Source: JBBSQE01 sp038258095
GTDB lineage: Bacteria; Actinomycetota; Thermoleophilia; Solirubrobacterales; 70-9
Length of the DNA stretch: 14,754 nt
Assembly (NCBI GenBank): GCA_038258095.1
Contig: JBBSQE010000065.1
Span: forward strand, 1 to 14,754
Reading direction: 5' to 3'
The notes below the pieces were generated by a model. That model was not told where the DNA came from. It searched no databases and worked only from the letters and a program-made list of their open reading frames with translations. A program made the position numbers and the translations under genes. Of this stretch, positions 1 through 6,842 are shown piece by piece (positions within the stretch are counted from its first letter, which is position 1; each line of letters opens with the position of its first letter).

Positions 1-293
1 CCGAATGCGAGCGCAAAGCCGACCGCCCAGTAACAGAGCGAAGCGATCGAGAAGTTGACCAGGATCTTCGCCACACCCGCGCCCGCGTTCTTTGCTCGTG
101 AGAACCCGATCTCGAGCAGCGCGAAGCCGGCCTGCATGAACATCACCAAGACCGCGGCGACGATCACCCAGACCGCGTTGATGCTGCCGTCGGGCGTGTC
201 CAGAACCGGGGTCGGCGCCGCACTGGCGAGCCCCGGTAGGACCAGTGAGGCGACCACGGCAACTGGTGCTGCGGTCAGGAGCCTCTTCTTCAT
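1..293 (-). CDS. amt: Ammonium transporter (Amt family), N-terminal part, cut by window edge
   Basis: The 97 visible residues begin with MKKRLLTAAP and a hydrophobic stretch ending near GLASA that reads as a cleavable signal peptide, as in many bacterial Amt proteins. Next comes a membrane segment (roughly residues 44-60) followed by FMQAGFALLEIGFSR and AKNAG, the conserved first-helix region of Amt/MEP/Rh channels, and then a second hydrophobic segment (SIASLCYWAVGFALAFG). The family forms trimeric inner-membrane channels for ammonium uptake. The ATG at 291-293 is chosen because TTAGGAGGAA lies about 6-15 nt upstream on the minus strand. The remaining roughly 300-350 residues and any downstream glnK lie outside the window. 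The identification rests on the conserved N-terminal motif and is firm. Regulation by nitrogen status is expected for the family, but I could not identify an operator. Confidence 0.9.
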   Translation of the reverse strand, partial: MKKRLLTAAPVAVVASLVLPGLASAAPTPVLDTPDGSINAVWVIVAAVLVMFMQAGFALLEIGFSRAKNAGAGVAKILVNFSIASLCYWAVGFALAF

Positions 294-504
294 CTAGCTT
301 CCTCCTAATCCGCCAGGACACCGTCCCGACGGTTGCGGTTTTGACGAACGAGACCAACGTAAGGAGGGCCTGACGGGCTGTGTTTAGACGCCTGTCGGAA
401 ATCAGGCGGGGGTCTTTCTCCCGATTGTCAGAGTGGGCTCTCCGGTCGTCCGCGGGGGTCGGTGGGCCCCGCCGATCGCCTTACGTGGGCGTCGCCTATG
501 CCCT
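294..504. other. Gap upstream of amt; no gene seen
   Basis: This stretch separates the amt start from the hairpin behind the amidase-fusion gene. Open frames here have no family signature and overlap one another, so I treat them as chance. The amt ribosome binding site lies at about 299-308. A short perfect inverted repeat lies at 389-394/403-408 (CGCCTG, 8-nt loop, CAGGCG). On the amt strand it falls in the probable 5' leader. No convincing -35/-10 pair was found. Confidence 0.5.
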
Positions 505-552
505 CAGGGTGGAACGAAGTTGGGTCCATGGACCCACATTCGCGCCACCCTG
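505..552 (-). terminator. Long imperfect hairpin after the amidase-fusion gene
   Basis: All paired blocks share one centre (528.5). The outer arms are CAGGGTGG (505-512) and CCACCCTG (545-552). CGAA (515-518) pairs with TTCG (539-542). The core TGGGTCCATGGACCCA (521-536) is a perfect 16-bp palindrome. Only four of the 24 opposed positions are unpaired. The structure begins 12 nt past the minus-strand stop at 564. No T-tract follows, so if it terminates transcription it would be of the tract-less type proposed for actinobacteria. A palindromic protein-binding site is the alternative. Confidence 0.5.
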
Positions 553-563
553 GCTCTCGGGCC

Positions 564-1448
564 TCAGCCGGGGGTGGGACAGGCGCCCAGGGAGCGCAGC
601 ATCCGTCGGTAGCGGCGCATGTAGGGCGGGCGCCAGTCCCCGTGCGTCTGACCCCGGAATCGTGGGTCGAGCTCACGGTAGAAGGGGGACGAGAGGCTCT
701 CGTTGTGGCCGATCACTCCGCTCGGCTTCAGGTTGTAGCGGCAGCGAAGCCAGCGGGTGAGCCGAAGCGAGGCGCGCAGTTGGCGGGGATTGCGCAGAAC
801 GTCTGACTCAGCGTAGCCGACGTGCTCGATCCCCACCGCGACGTGGTTGAGGCCGACGACGTGGCGACAGCGGATCGTGGTCGGGACCAGGCGGAAGATC
901 GCCCCGGAACTGCCGATCACGTAGTGGGCGCAGGTGTTTGGCAGCTCTCCGAACTCGCCATCGGGATGATCAGGCGCAAAGGTGTTGTAGACCGCCGCGA
1001 CGCTCGAGGTGACCGATAGGTGCTCGACGATCAGCCGCACCCGCTTCAGGCGCCACTGACGGACGCCGTAGTGGCGCTTCGAGTACGCGGCCATCTCGTG
1101 CTTTCGCTTCGCCGGAAACGGGATCAGCATGTCGTGGATCGGAGGCCTGATCGCGGCGTAGCGGCGCCGCAGCTCGCGGATGACCGGGGCTCCGGCGGTC
1201 TCGTCACCATGGATGACGCCGACGACCAGAGCCTTGCGGGAACTCGTCGGGTCGCCGATCCGGACCGCGACCAGCGGCCGCCCCTTCAGGGACTTCCCGA
1301 AGACGACCCGGACCTTCGGGGCTCCGGCGGGGCCATCGGTTTCGGGACCGTCGGTGGAGGCGCCTCCCTGGGACAGGAAGACGAACCCTCCAGCCGCGAG
1401 GGCGACCAGGATCGTGACCAGGTGTAACCGCCTGCGCACGCCCATCAC
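564..1448 (-). CDS. Truncated M14 carboxypeptidase module fused to an N-acetylmuramoyl-L-alanine amidase (Amidase_2/PGRP type)
   Basis: This 294-residue protein starts with a membrane anchor or signal (about residues 10-26). Residues 57-95 read like the start of an MpaA-like M14 peptidase, with GRPLVAVRIGDP and the zinc motif HGDE (80-83), but the M14 part then stops. From about residue 105 the sequence becomes an amidase: IPFPAKRKHEMAAYSKRHYG, VEHLSVT (H143), CAHYVIGSSGAIFRLVP (H175), NHVAVGIEHVG, GHNE (248-251) and THGDW (H270). It probably cleaves the MurNAc-L-Ala bond outside the membrane. It is the last gene of a minus-strand operon. The start is GTG at 1448 or ATG at 1445; AGGAAG overlaps the stop of the preceding acyltransferase. 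The M14 half lacks the downstream His and Glu of that family, so I infer it is not catalytic. Confidence 0.82.
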   Translation of the reverse strand: MMGVRRRLHLVTILVALAAGGFVFLSQGGASTDGPETDGPAGAPKVRVVFGKSLKGRPLVAVRIGDPTSSRKALVVGVIHGDETAGAPVIRELRRRYAAIRPPIHDMLIPFPAKRKHEMAAYSKRHYGVRQWRLKRVRLIVEHLSVTSSVAAVYNTFAPDHPDGEFGELPNTCAHYVIGSSGAIFRLVPTTIRCRHVVGLNHVAVGIEHVGYAESDVLRNPRQLRASLRLTRWLRCRYNLKPSGVIGHNESLSSPFYRELDPRFRGQTHGDWRPPYMRRYRRMLRSLGACPTPG

Positions 1449-1463
1449 GCTAGCGGCCGCTTC

Positions 1464-2432
1464 CTAGAGGAACGCAGAGCCGCGCTTGACGAGGTTCTCG
1501 TAGAGCTTTTCCTGGATCGTCTCCCGCACCTGCTCGGAGATGTCGTAGAGGAGCGTGCGATCGTCGGCGGCGTCGGGACCGTGCTCGGAGAGGTCGATGG
1601 GGTCGCAGAACTCGATCCGCCACTTCGAGGGAAGCGGGATCAGGCCGAGCGGGCCGAGCCAGGGGAAGGTCGGGGTGATCGGGGCGAACGGGGCGCCCGC
1701 AAGCTTGGCCAGGACCTGAGAGTCGCCGACCTTCGGGTAGATCTCCTCGGCGCCGACCACCGCGACCGGGATGATCGGGGCACCGGTCCGGAGGGCCACC
1801 TCGACGAAGCCGCCGCGACCGAAGCGCTGCAGCCTGTAGCGCTCGGAGAAGGGCTTGCCGGTTCCCTTGATCCCCTCGGGAAAGACCATGACGAGCTCGT
1901 CCTGCTCGAGCAGCCGGGTCGCGTTGAAGGGGCTCGCCGGCACGCCGCCGACTTTGCGCAGGAAGAAGCTGAGAAAGGGGAGCTCGAAGGCCCAGTTCAG
2001 GACCAGCGCCCGCGTCCAGCGCGGCAGCGGATGCTCGCGCATGATCGAGACGCCGATCATCGTCGCGTCGAACGGAAAGAGCGACCCGGAGTGGTTGGAG
2101 ACGATCAGCCCACGGCCGTGCGCCGGAACGTTGCCGACCCCGGAGACCTGCACCCGCCACCAGTGGTCATAGAGGAACTCGAAGAACGGATAGGCGGCCT
2201 CCGCGAACTCCTCATCGAAGCCCCACTCGTCCTCGTGGTACTCGCCGGCGAGGCGACGGGCCATCCGCGCGATGGCGTCGCGGAGCCCCTTCGGGAGCGC
2301 GGTCGCGGCTCGCTCGGCGGCCGTCATCGGGTCGAGGCCCTCGTCGATCCCGCCCTTCAGGCGCGCCCAGAACTCTGCTGCCCCGGCCGCCGCCGCGCCG
2401 GCATCCGTCGCCCGTGCTGCCCCGCCGATCAC
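1464..2432 (-). CDS. PlsC-like lysophospholipid/glycerolipid acyltransferase
   Basis: This 322-residue member of the glycerolipid acyltransferase superfamily transfers acyl chains to a lysolipid or related acceptor, probably at the inner face of the membrane. Visible motifs are NHSGSLFPFD (113-122), FPEGIKGTGKPF (184-195) and the block RYRLQRFGRGGFVEVALRTG (198-217), followed by IIPVAVVGAEEIYP. The spacing from the catalytic His114 to Asp122 is seven residues, against four in the classical HX4D motif. From memory, the whole pattern resembles mycobacterial Rv0502, which sits beside an epimerase gene as here. The start is GTG at 2432, forming a GTGA overlap with the stop of the preceding SDR gene, which implies translational coupling. 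The first 50 residues are poorly conserved-looking, so a later start is possible. Acceptor and acyl donor are unknown. Confidence 0.87.
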   Translation of the reverse strand: MIGGAARATDAGAAAAGAAEFWARLKGGIDEGLDPMTAAERAATALPKGLRDAIARMARRLAGEYHEDEWGFDEEFAEAAYPFFEFLYDHWWRVQVSGVGNVPAHGRGLIVSNHSGSLFPFDATMIGVSIMREHPLPRWTRALVLNWAFELPFLSFFLRKVGGVPASPFNATRLLEQDELVMVFPEGIKGTGKPFSERYRLQRFGRGGFVEVALRTGAPIIPVAVVGAEEIYPKVGDSQVLAKLAGAPFAPITPTFPWLGPLGLIPLPSKWRIEFCDPIDLSEHGPDAADDRTLLYDISEQVRETIQEKLYENLVKRGSAFL

Positions 2433-3448
2433 AGCCGGCCCAACCGCTGCGCGAGGTGGCCGGGATGGACCGACGGGACGATCCGGCGCCCGGCGGCCGA
2501 CTTCGCGACGAAGTCACGGATCGTCGCCTCGGCGTCGTAGCGGGGCGTGAACCCCACATCGCGCTTCAACCGCGTGTTGTCGACTCCACGGCCGAAACGC
2601 AGGAGTCGGAGGCCGTCGTTGTAGAGGTCCGCCGAGCCGAGGCTGCGCCCGACGCGCCCGAGGATCGTGCCCGCTGCGAAGTGCGGGATCGGCGCCGTCG
2701 GCCGGCCGGCCAGCCGCAGGATGCGGGTCAGAGAGATCGTGCCGTCAGGGGCCACGTTCACCGGCCCGCGGACCGGGTTCGCGACGGCAGCGGCCAGGGC
2801 GCCTGTCGCATCGTCGGCATGGACGAGCTGGAGCCTCGGGTCGAAGCCGAGCTGGGTCGGCACCACCGGGAGATTCAGGTAGCGGACCAGCGGTTGGTCG
2901 AGCTCCGGGCCGATCTCGGGCTGGAAGCGCAGCATCGTGCAGGTCACCCCGGGGTGGCGCCGGGCGAAGTTCTCGAAGTAGGACTCGAGCTCGCCGATAT
3001 CGCGCTGGAACCGCGTCTTCAGCGGGTAGCGGCGGGCCATCGCCTCGGTGAAGAAGGACGGAGCGGAGCCCTCGGAACCGTAGATCGCGGCGGATCCGCG
3101 GGCCACCACGGCCTGCAGGCCGTCGCACTTCTCGCAGGCGGCGAGGAGCTGGAGCGTGCCGATCACGTTGATGTCGTGGAGCGCCCGCGCGGGCTTGTCG
3201 GGCTCGGGGTACCAGAGGATCCCACAGTGGGCGACGACGTCGGGCTCCAGCGAGGGCAGGAGGCGGGAGATCACCGGGTTGCGGATGTCCGCCTCCACGA
3301 ACTCGGTCCGCTCGAGGTCGGCGCTCGGCTCGGTCGTGTCGATCCCGGCGATGAACTCGACGCTCGGGTCGCGCTCGAGCACCCGCGCCAGCTCACCCCC
3401 CCAATAACCCGCCGCGCCGGTAATGACGACGCGGAGCCCCCGAGCCAT
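2429..3448 (-). CDS. Extended SDR / NAD-dependent epimerase-like protein without YxxxK
   Basis: This 339-residue Rossmann-fold protein begins RVVITGAAGYWGG, giving the dinucleotide-binding TGAAGYWG (10-17). FVEADIRNP (50-58), INVIGTLQLLAAC (93-105) and SAAIYG (119-124) follow at the spacing of extended SDR epimerases. Where the catalytic Tyr and Lys should stand, the sequence reads RFQRDIGELE (146-155), so both appear replaced (F147, I151). The pattern recalls actinobacterial epimerase-like proteins of the Rv0501 (annotated galE2) type, from memory. It may act on an envelope lipid or sugar intermediate, or only bind NAD(P); the substrate is unknown. It lies 2 nt after the phasin-like gene and overlaps the acyltransferase start by 4 nt. 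There is no good Shine-Dalgarno, so coupling is likely. Confidence 0.85.
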   Translation of the reverse strand: MARGLRVVITGAAGYWGGELARVLERDPSVEFIAGIDTTEPSADLERTEFVEADIRNPVISRLLPSLEPDVVAHCGILWYPEPDKPARALHDINVIGTLQLLAACEKCDGLQAVVARGSAAIYGSEGSAPSFFTEAMARRYPLKTRFQRDIGELESYFENFARRHPGVTCTMLRFQPEIGPELDQPLVRYLNLPVVPTQLGFDPRLQLVHADDATGALAAAVANPVRGPVNVAPDGTISLTRILRLAGRPTAPIPHFAAGTILGRVGRSLGSADLYNDGLRLLRFGRGVDNTRLKRDVGFTPRYDAEATIRDFVAKSAAGRRIVPSVHPGHLAQRLGRL

Positions 3449-3450
3449 GG

Positions 3451-3467
3451 CTAAGGATCTACCTTAG
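3451..3467 (-). repeat. Inverted repeat at the phasin-like stop codon
   Basis: CTAAGG (3451-3456) and CCTTAG (3462-3467) flank a 5-nt loop. The minus-strand stop codon TAG of the phasin-like gene is inside one arm. The next gene starts at 3448, so this is an intra-operon hairpin that could pause ribosomes or affect coupling or RNA stability rather than terminate. Confidence 0.4.
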
Positions 3468-3768
3468 GCTGAGACTTAGCCTCGGATTCGAGCTCGGCGA
3501 CCCGCCTGGAGAGCTCGGCAACCTGCTGTTCGAGGGCCCGGATGTCCTCGCGGGTCGGGAGCCGCATCCCGTCGACCGCCTCGGCGACCCGGGCTGCGAC
3601 CCCGGCCGAGGCCTCCTGGCCGCGCTGGCTGACGGTTTCGCGGGCGTCCCGCCCCCGCCTGGAGACCTCGTCGAGAGCCTCGGAGGATGCGTTGACGGTC
3701 TTGCCGACGGCCTCGCGCAGGGACTCGGAGAGCCCGCGGGACTCGGAGTTTTCCGGCTGATCGTTCAT
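3451..3768 (-). CDS. Small phasin-like coiled-coil protein
   Basis: This 105-residue acidic, Cys-free and largely helical protein is first gene of the minus-strand operon. Residues 14-65 form an amphipathic Ala/Glu/Arg helix region. A short break with RLPTREDI follows (about 69-76), then a heptad coiled coil (ALEQQVAELSRRVAELE). A helical body, an LPT-x-x-D hinge and a C-terminal coiled coil recall phasins and PhaF/PhaI-type polyhydroxyalkanoate granule proteins, which coat hydrophobic inclusions. The adjacent lipid genes fit a lipid- or granule-surface role, but this is inference. The ATG at 3766-3768 has no Shine-Dalgarno; a TAAGCT hexamer sits 7 nt upstream, suggesting a leaderless mRNA. 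A second protein of similar design is encoded at 6839-7192. Confidence 0.75.
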   Translation of the reverse strand: MNDQPENSESRGLSESLREAVGKTVNASSEALDEVSRRGRDARETVSQRGQEASAGVAARVAEAVDGMRLPTREDIRALEQQVAELSRRVAELESEAKSQPKVDP

Positions 3769-3775
3769 CGGCGGA

Positions 3776-3781
3776 AGCTTA
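3776..3781 (-). promoter_or_regulatory. Candidate leaderless -10 box for the 3768-564 operon
   Basis: The minus strand reads TAAGCT, then 7 nt (TCCGCCG), then ATG. This matches a TANNNT -10 element placed so that transcription would start at or next to the ATG. There is no Shine-Dalgarno and no clear -35. Four other genes in the window show the same arrangement. Confidence 0.5.
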
Positions 3782-3840
3782 GTGCCAGCGTTCGCAGCCA
3801 GTGGCCCGCCCGAAACATGCGCCTTTGTTCCGCCGTCCGG

Positions 3841-3866
3841 AACTAAAGCGCAGAAAGCGGCTGCGC
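3841..3866 (-). terminator. Rho-independent terminator of the MMPL gene
   Basis: The perfect arms GCGCAG (3848-3853) and CTGCGC (3861-3866) flank a 7-nt loop. On the minus strand the hairpin is followed by TTTAGTT, a short T-rich tract. It begins 38 nt after the MMPL stop at 3904 and before the promoter of the phasin-like operon, separating the two minus-strand units. Confidence 0.6.
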
Positions 3867-3882
3867 CGTCCCCGCCCGACTC

Positions 3883-3915
3883 GCTCAGGACCCGGCGGCT
3901 GGCTCAGGACCCGGC
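3883..3915. repeat. 14-bp direct repeat spanning the MMPL stop codon
   Basis: GCTCAGGACCCGGC occurs at 3883-3896 and again at 3902-3915, a 19-bp periodicity. The second copy contains the MMPL stop (minus-strand TGA at 3904-3906) and its last codons. This looks like a small tandem duplication of the gene end by replication slippage. Confidence 0.7.
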
Positions 3916-6090
3916 CGCGGCGTCGCGCTCCGCGAAGAACTCGTCGCCCTCGATCGAGAGCTCCGGAGTCGCGCTGTCCAGCCAGTCGGGCATCCACCAG
4001 CCGGCCCGGCCGAGCAGAGACATGATCGCGGGCACCATCAGGCAGCGCACAACGCTCGCGTCGATGGCGACGGCCGCGGCCATGCCGAGGCCGAACTGCT
4101 TGATCGTCGGGTCGTCGGAGATGACGAAGGCGCAGAACACTGAGACCATGATCAGGGCCGCCGAGGTGATCACGCGCGCCGTGATCGCGAGGCCGTGGAC
4201 GATCGCCTCGTGCGGGTCCTGATGGCTCTTCCAGCGCTCGCGGACGTGGGTCATCAGGAATACCTCGTAGTCCATCGAGAGGCCGAAGAGGATCGCGAAC
4301 ATCATCAGCGGCACGTAGGAGACGATCGGCACCGTCTCGTCGAGGCCGATCAGCTTCGCGGTCCAGGTGTGGTCGAAGACATAGGTGACGACGCCGAACG
4401 CGGCCAGGATGGACAGGACATTCATGATCACGGCCTTGACCGGGACGAGCACCGAGCGGAACGCCAGCAGCAGGACGATGAACGAGAGGCCGAGGACGAT
4501 CGCGATGACCAGGGGCAGGCGCTTGGAGATCTGAGACGCAAGGTCGATGTACCCGGCGGTCGTGCCGCCGACGTCGGCGGTCAGGCCCGTCCCCTTGATC
4601 GCGTTCGGGATGACCGGGTCGCGGAGCGTCTTGACCAGATCCGTGGTCGCCGGGTCAGAGGGGGCGCTCTTGGATGTCACCGTGTAAACCGCGGCCTTGC
4701 CGTTGTTCGAGACGAGCGGCGGGGTGACGGATTCGACATCGGCCGTCCCCGCGATCGCGGAGCCGAGCTTCTTCAGGTTCGCCTGGGTCTTCGACGGGTT
4801 TCCGCCGATCCCGACCGAGACGAGGATCGGCCCGTTCGATCCGGGACCGAAGCCCTCGGTCATCGTGTCGTAGGACTGCCGCGCCTGGGTGTCGGTGGGA
4901 AGGGCGCCGTTGTCCTGCTGGCCCAGCTCGAGCGAGAAGACCGGGATCGCCAGCACGACCATGATCGCCAAGCCTCCGAGCAGGCAGGGAACCGGGTTGT
5001 CGGCGACGAAGCCGGCCCACCTCGCCCATCCGTGGGGCCGGTTGTCCACCTCGTGGTGGCGGCCCGGTATTCGCAGCGAGTTGAGCCGCAGGCCGAGGAC
5101 GGCGAGGATCGCCGGCAGCAGGGTGACGGCGGCCGTCACCGCGATCAGGACGATGATGGCCGAGGTGTAGCCCAGCGTCGTCACGAGCGGGATTCCCGCC
5201 GCCCACAGCGAGAGCAGGGCGATGATCACCGTCGTACCCGCGAAGACGATCGCGCCGCCAGATGTCGCGGTCGCTCGGGCGACGGATTCGTGTGGCTCCA
5301 TTCCCTCCTCGAGCTGGGCACGGTGCCGGGTGACGAGGAAGAGCGCGTAGTCGATCCCGACACCGAGGCCGATCATGGTCGCCAGCGCCGGTGCGGCGCT
5401 CGGCAGCTCGACGGTGTGGCTCAACAGCGTCAGGACCGTTGTGCCGATGATCAGGCCGCCGATCGCGGTGAGGATCGGCACGCCCATCGCCACCATGGTC
5501 CCGAAGGTGAAGAGCAGGATGATGATCGCGGCGAGGATCCCGACGACCTCGGAGGTGTGGGTCGAGGAGCGCGAAACCTTCTGGCCGACATAGCCGCCGA
5601 TCGCGGAGTCGAGGCCGGCGTCGGTCAACGGCTGTTGCAGGTCGACGAGGTGGTTCGCCTCCTCGATGCTCAGGTCCGTGGGGCTCGCCCTGAGGATGAG
5701 CGCGATGAACCCGACCTGCCCGTCCTTTGAGATCTGGGCCTTGCCCTGCTTTTGGAAGGGGCCGACGGCCGACAGGACGCCGGGGTCCTTCGCGTAGTCC
5801 TGGACCGTCTTGTTGATCGCCTGCTCGAACTTCTGCTCGGTGAGCTTCCTGCCTCCGGGCGCGGAGAAGGAGACGGGGTTCGTGCCGTTCGCCTGCTCGG
5901 GGAACTTCGCGGTCAGCAGGTCGGTCGCCTTCTGGCTGTCCGTTCCGGGGAGGACGAGGTTGTCGTTCGTGTCCTCGCCGGCGCTCATGGCCAGGACGAT
6001 GAGGACGGCGGCGGCCACGGCCCAGGCGGCCAGGACGACGAACCTGAAGCGCACGCAGAGCTGGCCCAGCCTGTAGAGCGGTCCGGTCAA
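3904..6090 (-). CDS. MMPL/RND family membrane transporter
   Basis: This 728-residue RND-type exporter has a first membrane helix at about 17-35 and an extracytoplasmic domain to about 178. Five helices follow (about 182-335), with a second first-helix/loop unit (about 370-525) and a final helix bundle (about 527-690), the usual two-fold layout. The proton-relay Asp-Tyr pairs are present: GIDYALFLVTRHR (D247-Y248) and SMDYEVFLMTHVRER (D607-Y608). MMPL proteins export lipids or hydrophobic compounds to the actinobacterial envelope; the cargo here is unknown. The start is TTG at 6088-6090, with AAGGAAG 10 nt upstream, directly before TGPLYRLG. The open frame runs 80 codons further, but those are Arg/Pro-rich, have no family resemblance and cover the divergent gene at 6187. 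No regulator is adjacent. Confidence 0.9.
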   Translation of the reverse strand: MTGPLYRLGQLCVRFRFVVLAAWAVAAAVLIVLAMSAGEDTNDNLVLPGTDSQKATDLLTAKFPEQANGTNPVSFSAPGGRKLTEQKFEQAINKTVQDYAKDPGVLSAVGPFQKQGKAQISKDGQVGFIALILRASPTDLSIEEANHLVDLQQPLTDAGLDSAIGGYVGQKVSRSSTHTSEVVGILAAIIILLFTFGTMVAMGVPILTAIGGLIIGTTVLTLLSHTVELPSAAPALATMIGLGVGIDYALFLVTRHRAQLEEGMEPHESVARATATSGGAIVFAGTTVIIALLSLWAAGIPLVTTLGYTSAIIVLIAVTAAVTLLPAILAVLGLRLNSLRIPGRHHEVDNRPHGWARWAGFVADNPVPCLLGGLAIMVVLAIPVFSLELGQQDNGALPTDTQARQSYDTMTEGFGPGSNGPILVSVGIGGNPSKTQANLKKLGSAIAGTADVESVTPPLVSNNGKAAVYTVTSKSAPSDPATTDLVKTLRDPVIPNAIKGTGLTADVGGTTAGYIDLASQISKRLPLVIAIVLGLSFIVLLLAFRSVLVPVKAVIMNVLSILAAFGVVTYVFDHTWTAKLIGLDETVPIVSYVPLMMFAILFGLSMDYEVFLMTHVRERWKSHQDPHEAIVHGLAITARVITSAALIMVSVFCAFVISDDPTIKQFGLGMAAAVAIDASVVRCLMVPAIMSLLGRAGWWMPDWLDSATPELSIEGDEFFAERDAAAGS

Positions 6091-6174
6091 TTCCCCTTGA
6101 CTTCCTTGTCTTGCCCGTACATCGGTTCGGCCCCTATCCAATAAGACCGGTCGGCTGCCATACGGCGCCGTTCG

Positions 6175-6180
6175 TAAGCT
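6175..6180 (+). promoter_or_regulatory. Candidate leaderless -10 box for the nucleoside-phosphorylase-like gene
   Basis: TAAGCT is followed by 6 nt (GGGGCG) and ATG at 6187. The GGGG is too close to the start to act as a normal Shine-Dalgarno. The arrangement matches the TANNNT pattern seen at four other genes in the window. No clear -35 was seen. Confidence 0.4.
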
Positions 6181-6186
6181 GGGGCG

Positions 6187-6807
6187 ATGCCAGCCTACCT
6201 CCGACCGTGCGGAGCCTACGGCGAGGCGGCGATCCTGACCGGTGATCCCGCCCGCGCCATGGCCCTGGCGCAGGCCCTGACCGAGCAGCCCGCGATGGCG
6301 AACCACGCCCGCGGCCTGTGGGGATACCACGGGTGCACGCCGTCGGGACGGGGGCTGAACGTCCAGGCGACCGGCATCGGCGGGCCGAGCGCGCTTGCCG
6401 TCCTCGCCGATCTGGCCGAGCTCGGGGTGAGGCGCTTCGTGCGGGTCGGCGCCTGCGTCTCGCTCGACGCGGCGCTCGAGCCGGGGGCGACGCTCGTGGC
6501 CGCGGAGGCGATCGGCCCGCAGGGGCGGTTCCCCGGTGACGCGGAGCTGAGCGCCCGCCTCGAGCCCGAGGCCCCGCGGGCCGTGATCGGCGTGGCGCCG
6601 GACCTCCCCGGCATGGAACCCCCGGCCGGGGTCGACGCGTTCGACAACCAGACGGCGGCGCTCTTCGGCGCTTCCGGGCCGGTGCGGGTCGCGGTCGCTG
6701 CAATCCTCGTGGTCTCGGAGTCAGCCGACGGCACGAGGTTGCCGGAGGCCGAGCTCGAGGACCGCCTTCGACGGGCCGCCGTCGCCGCGGTAGCCGCTCT
6801 CGGCTGA
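6187..6807 (+). CDS. Nucleoside-phosphorylase-like protein (PNP/UDP family), altered active site
   Basis: This 206-residue protein of the PNP_UDP fold shows LTGDPARA (18-25, phosphate-binding GDP-x-R), TGIGGPSALAVLADL (62-76) and RFVRVGAC (83-90), with the Arg that contacts phosphate in purine nucleoside phosphorylases. Family members split nucleosides with phosphate, giving base plus ribose-1-phosphate. Here several landmarks differ. The ribose-binding Met-Glu region reads VDAFDNQTAALFG (149-161). The segment expected to carry the catalytic Asp reads VVSESADG (175-182). It is also shorter than the usual 230-260 residues. It may be a diverged phosphorylase, a nucleosidase or a non-catalytic relative. 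It is divergent from the MMPL gene with a 96-nt gap and ends 12 nt before a strong hairpin. Confidence 0.8.
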   Translation: MPAYLRPCGAYGEAAILTGDPARAMALAQALTEQPAMANHARGLWGYHGCTPSGRGLNVQATGIGGPSALAVLADLAELGVRRFVRVGACVSLDAALEPGATLVAAEAIGPQGRFPGDAELSARLEPEAPRAVIGVAPDLPGMEPPAGVDAFDNQTAALFGASGPVRVAVAAILVVSESADGTRLPEAELEDRLRRAAVAAVAALG

Positions 6808-6819
6808 TCTCGGGCTGGT

Positions 6820-6842
6820 CTAACCCTCGACTGGAGGGTTAG
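6820..6842 (+). terminator. Terminator hairpin after the phosphorylase-like gene (copy 1 of a 23-bp element)
   Basis: The perfect 9-bp arms CTAACCCTC (6820-6828) and GAGGGTTAG (6834-6842) flank a 5-nt loop and are followed by TCTTTG on the plus strand. It serves the plus-strand gene ending at 6807. The minus-strand stop TAA of the next gene (6839-6841) is inside the right arm, so the hairpin is shared by two convergent genes. A 23-bp sequence 20/23 identical recurs at 11160-11182. Confidence 0.7.

Noticed and set aside
380..806. Plus-strand open frames in 380-806
   Set aside because: Two overlapping frames with composition typical of random GC-rich sequence; one runs antisense into the amidase-fusion gene.
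1581..3454. Plus-strand open frames opposite the acyltransferase and SDR genes
   Set aside because: Both are low-complexity antisense shadows; the minus-strand genes have recognisable motifs and GTGA coupling.
4195..5730. 511-codon plus-strand open frame opposite the MMPL gene
   Set aside because: It is rich in Arg, Asp, Glu and Gln with no hydrophobic core or motif. It is the antisense shadow of a clearly recognisable MMPL gene in GC-rich DNA.
6091..6330. N-terminal 80-codon extension of the MMPL frame
   Set aside because: The residues are Arg/Pro-rich without family similarity and run across the divergent phosphorylase-like gene. TTG at 6090 has a good ribosome binding site.
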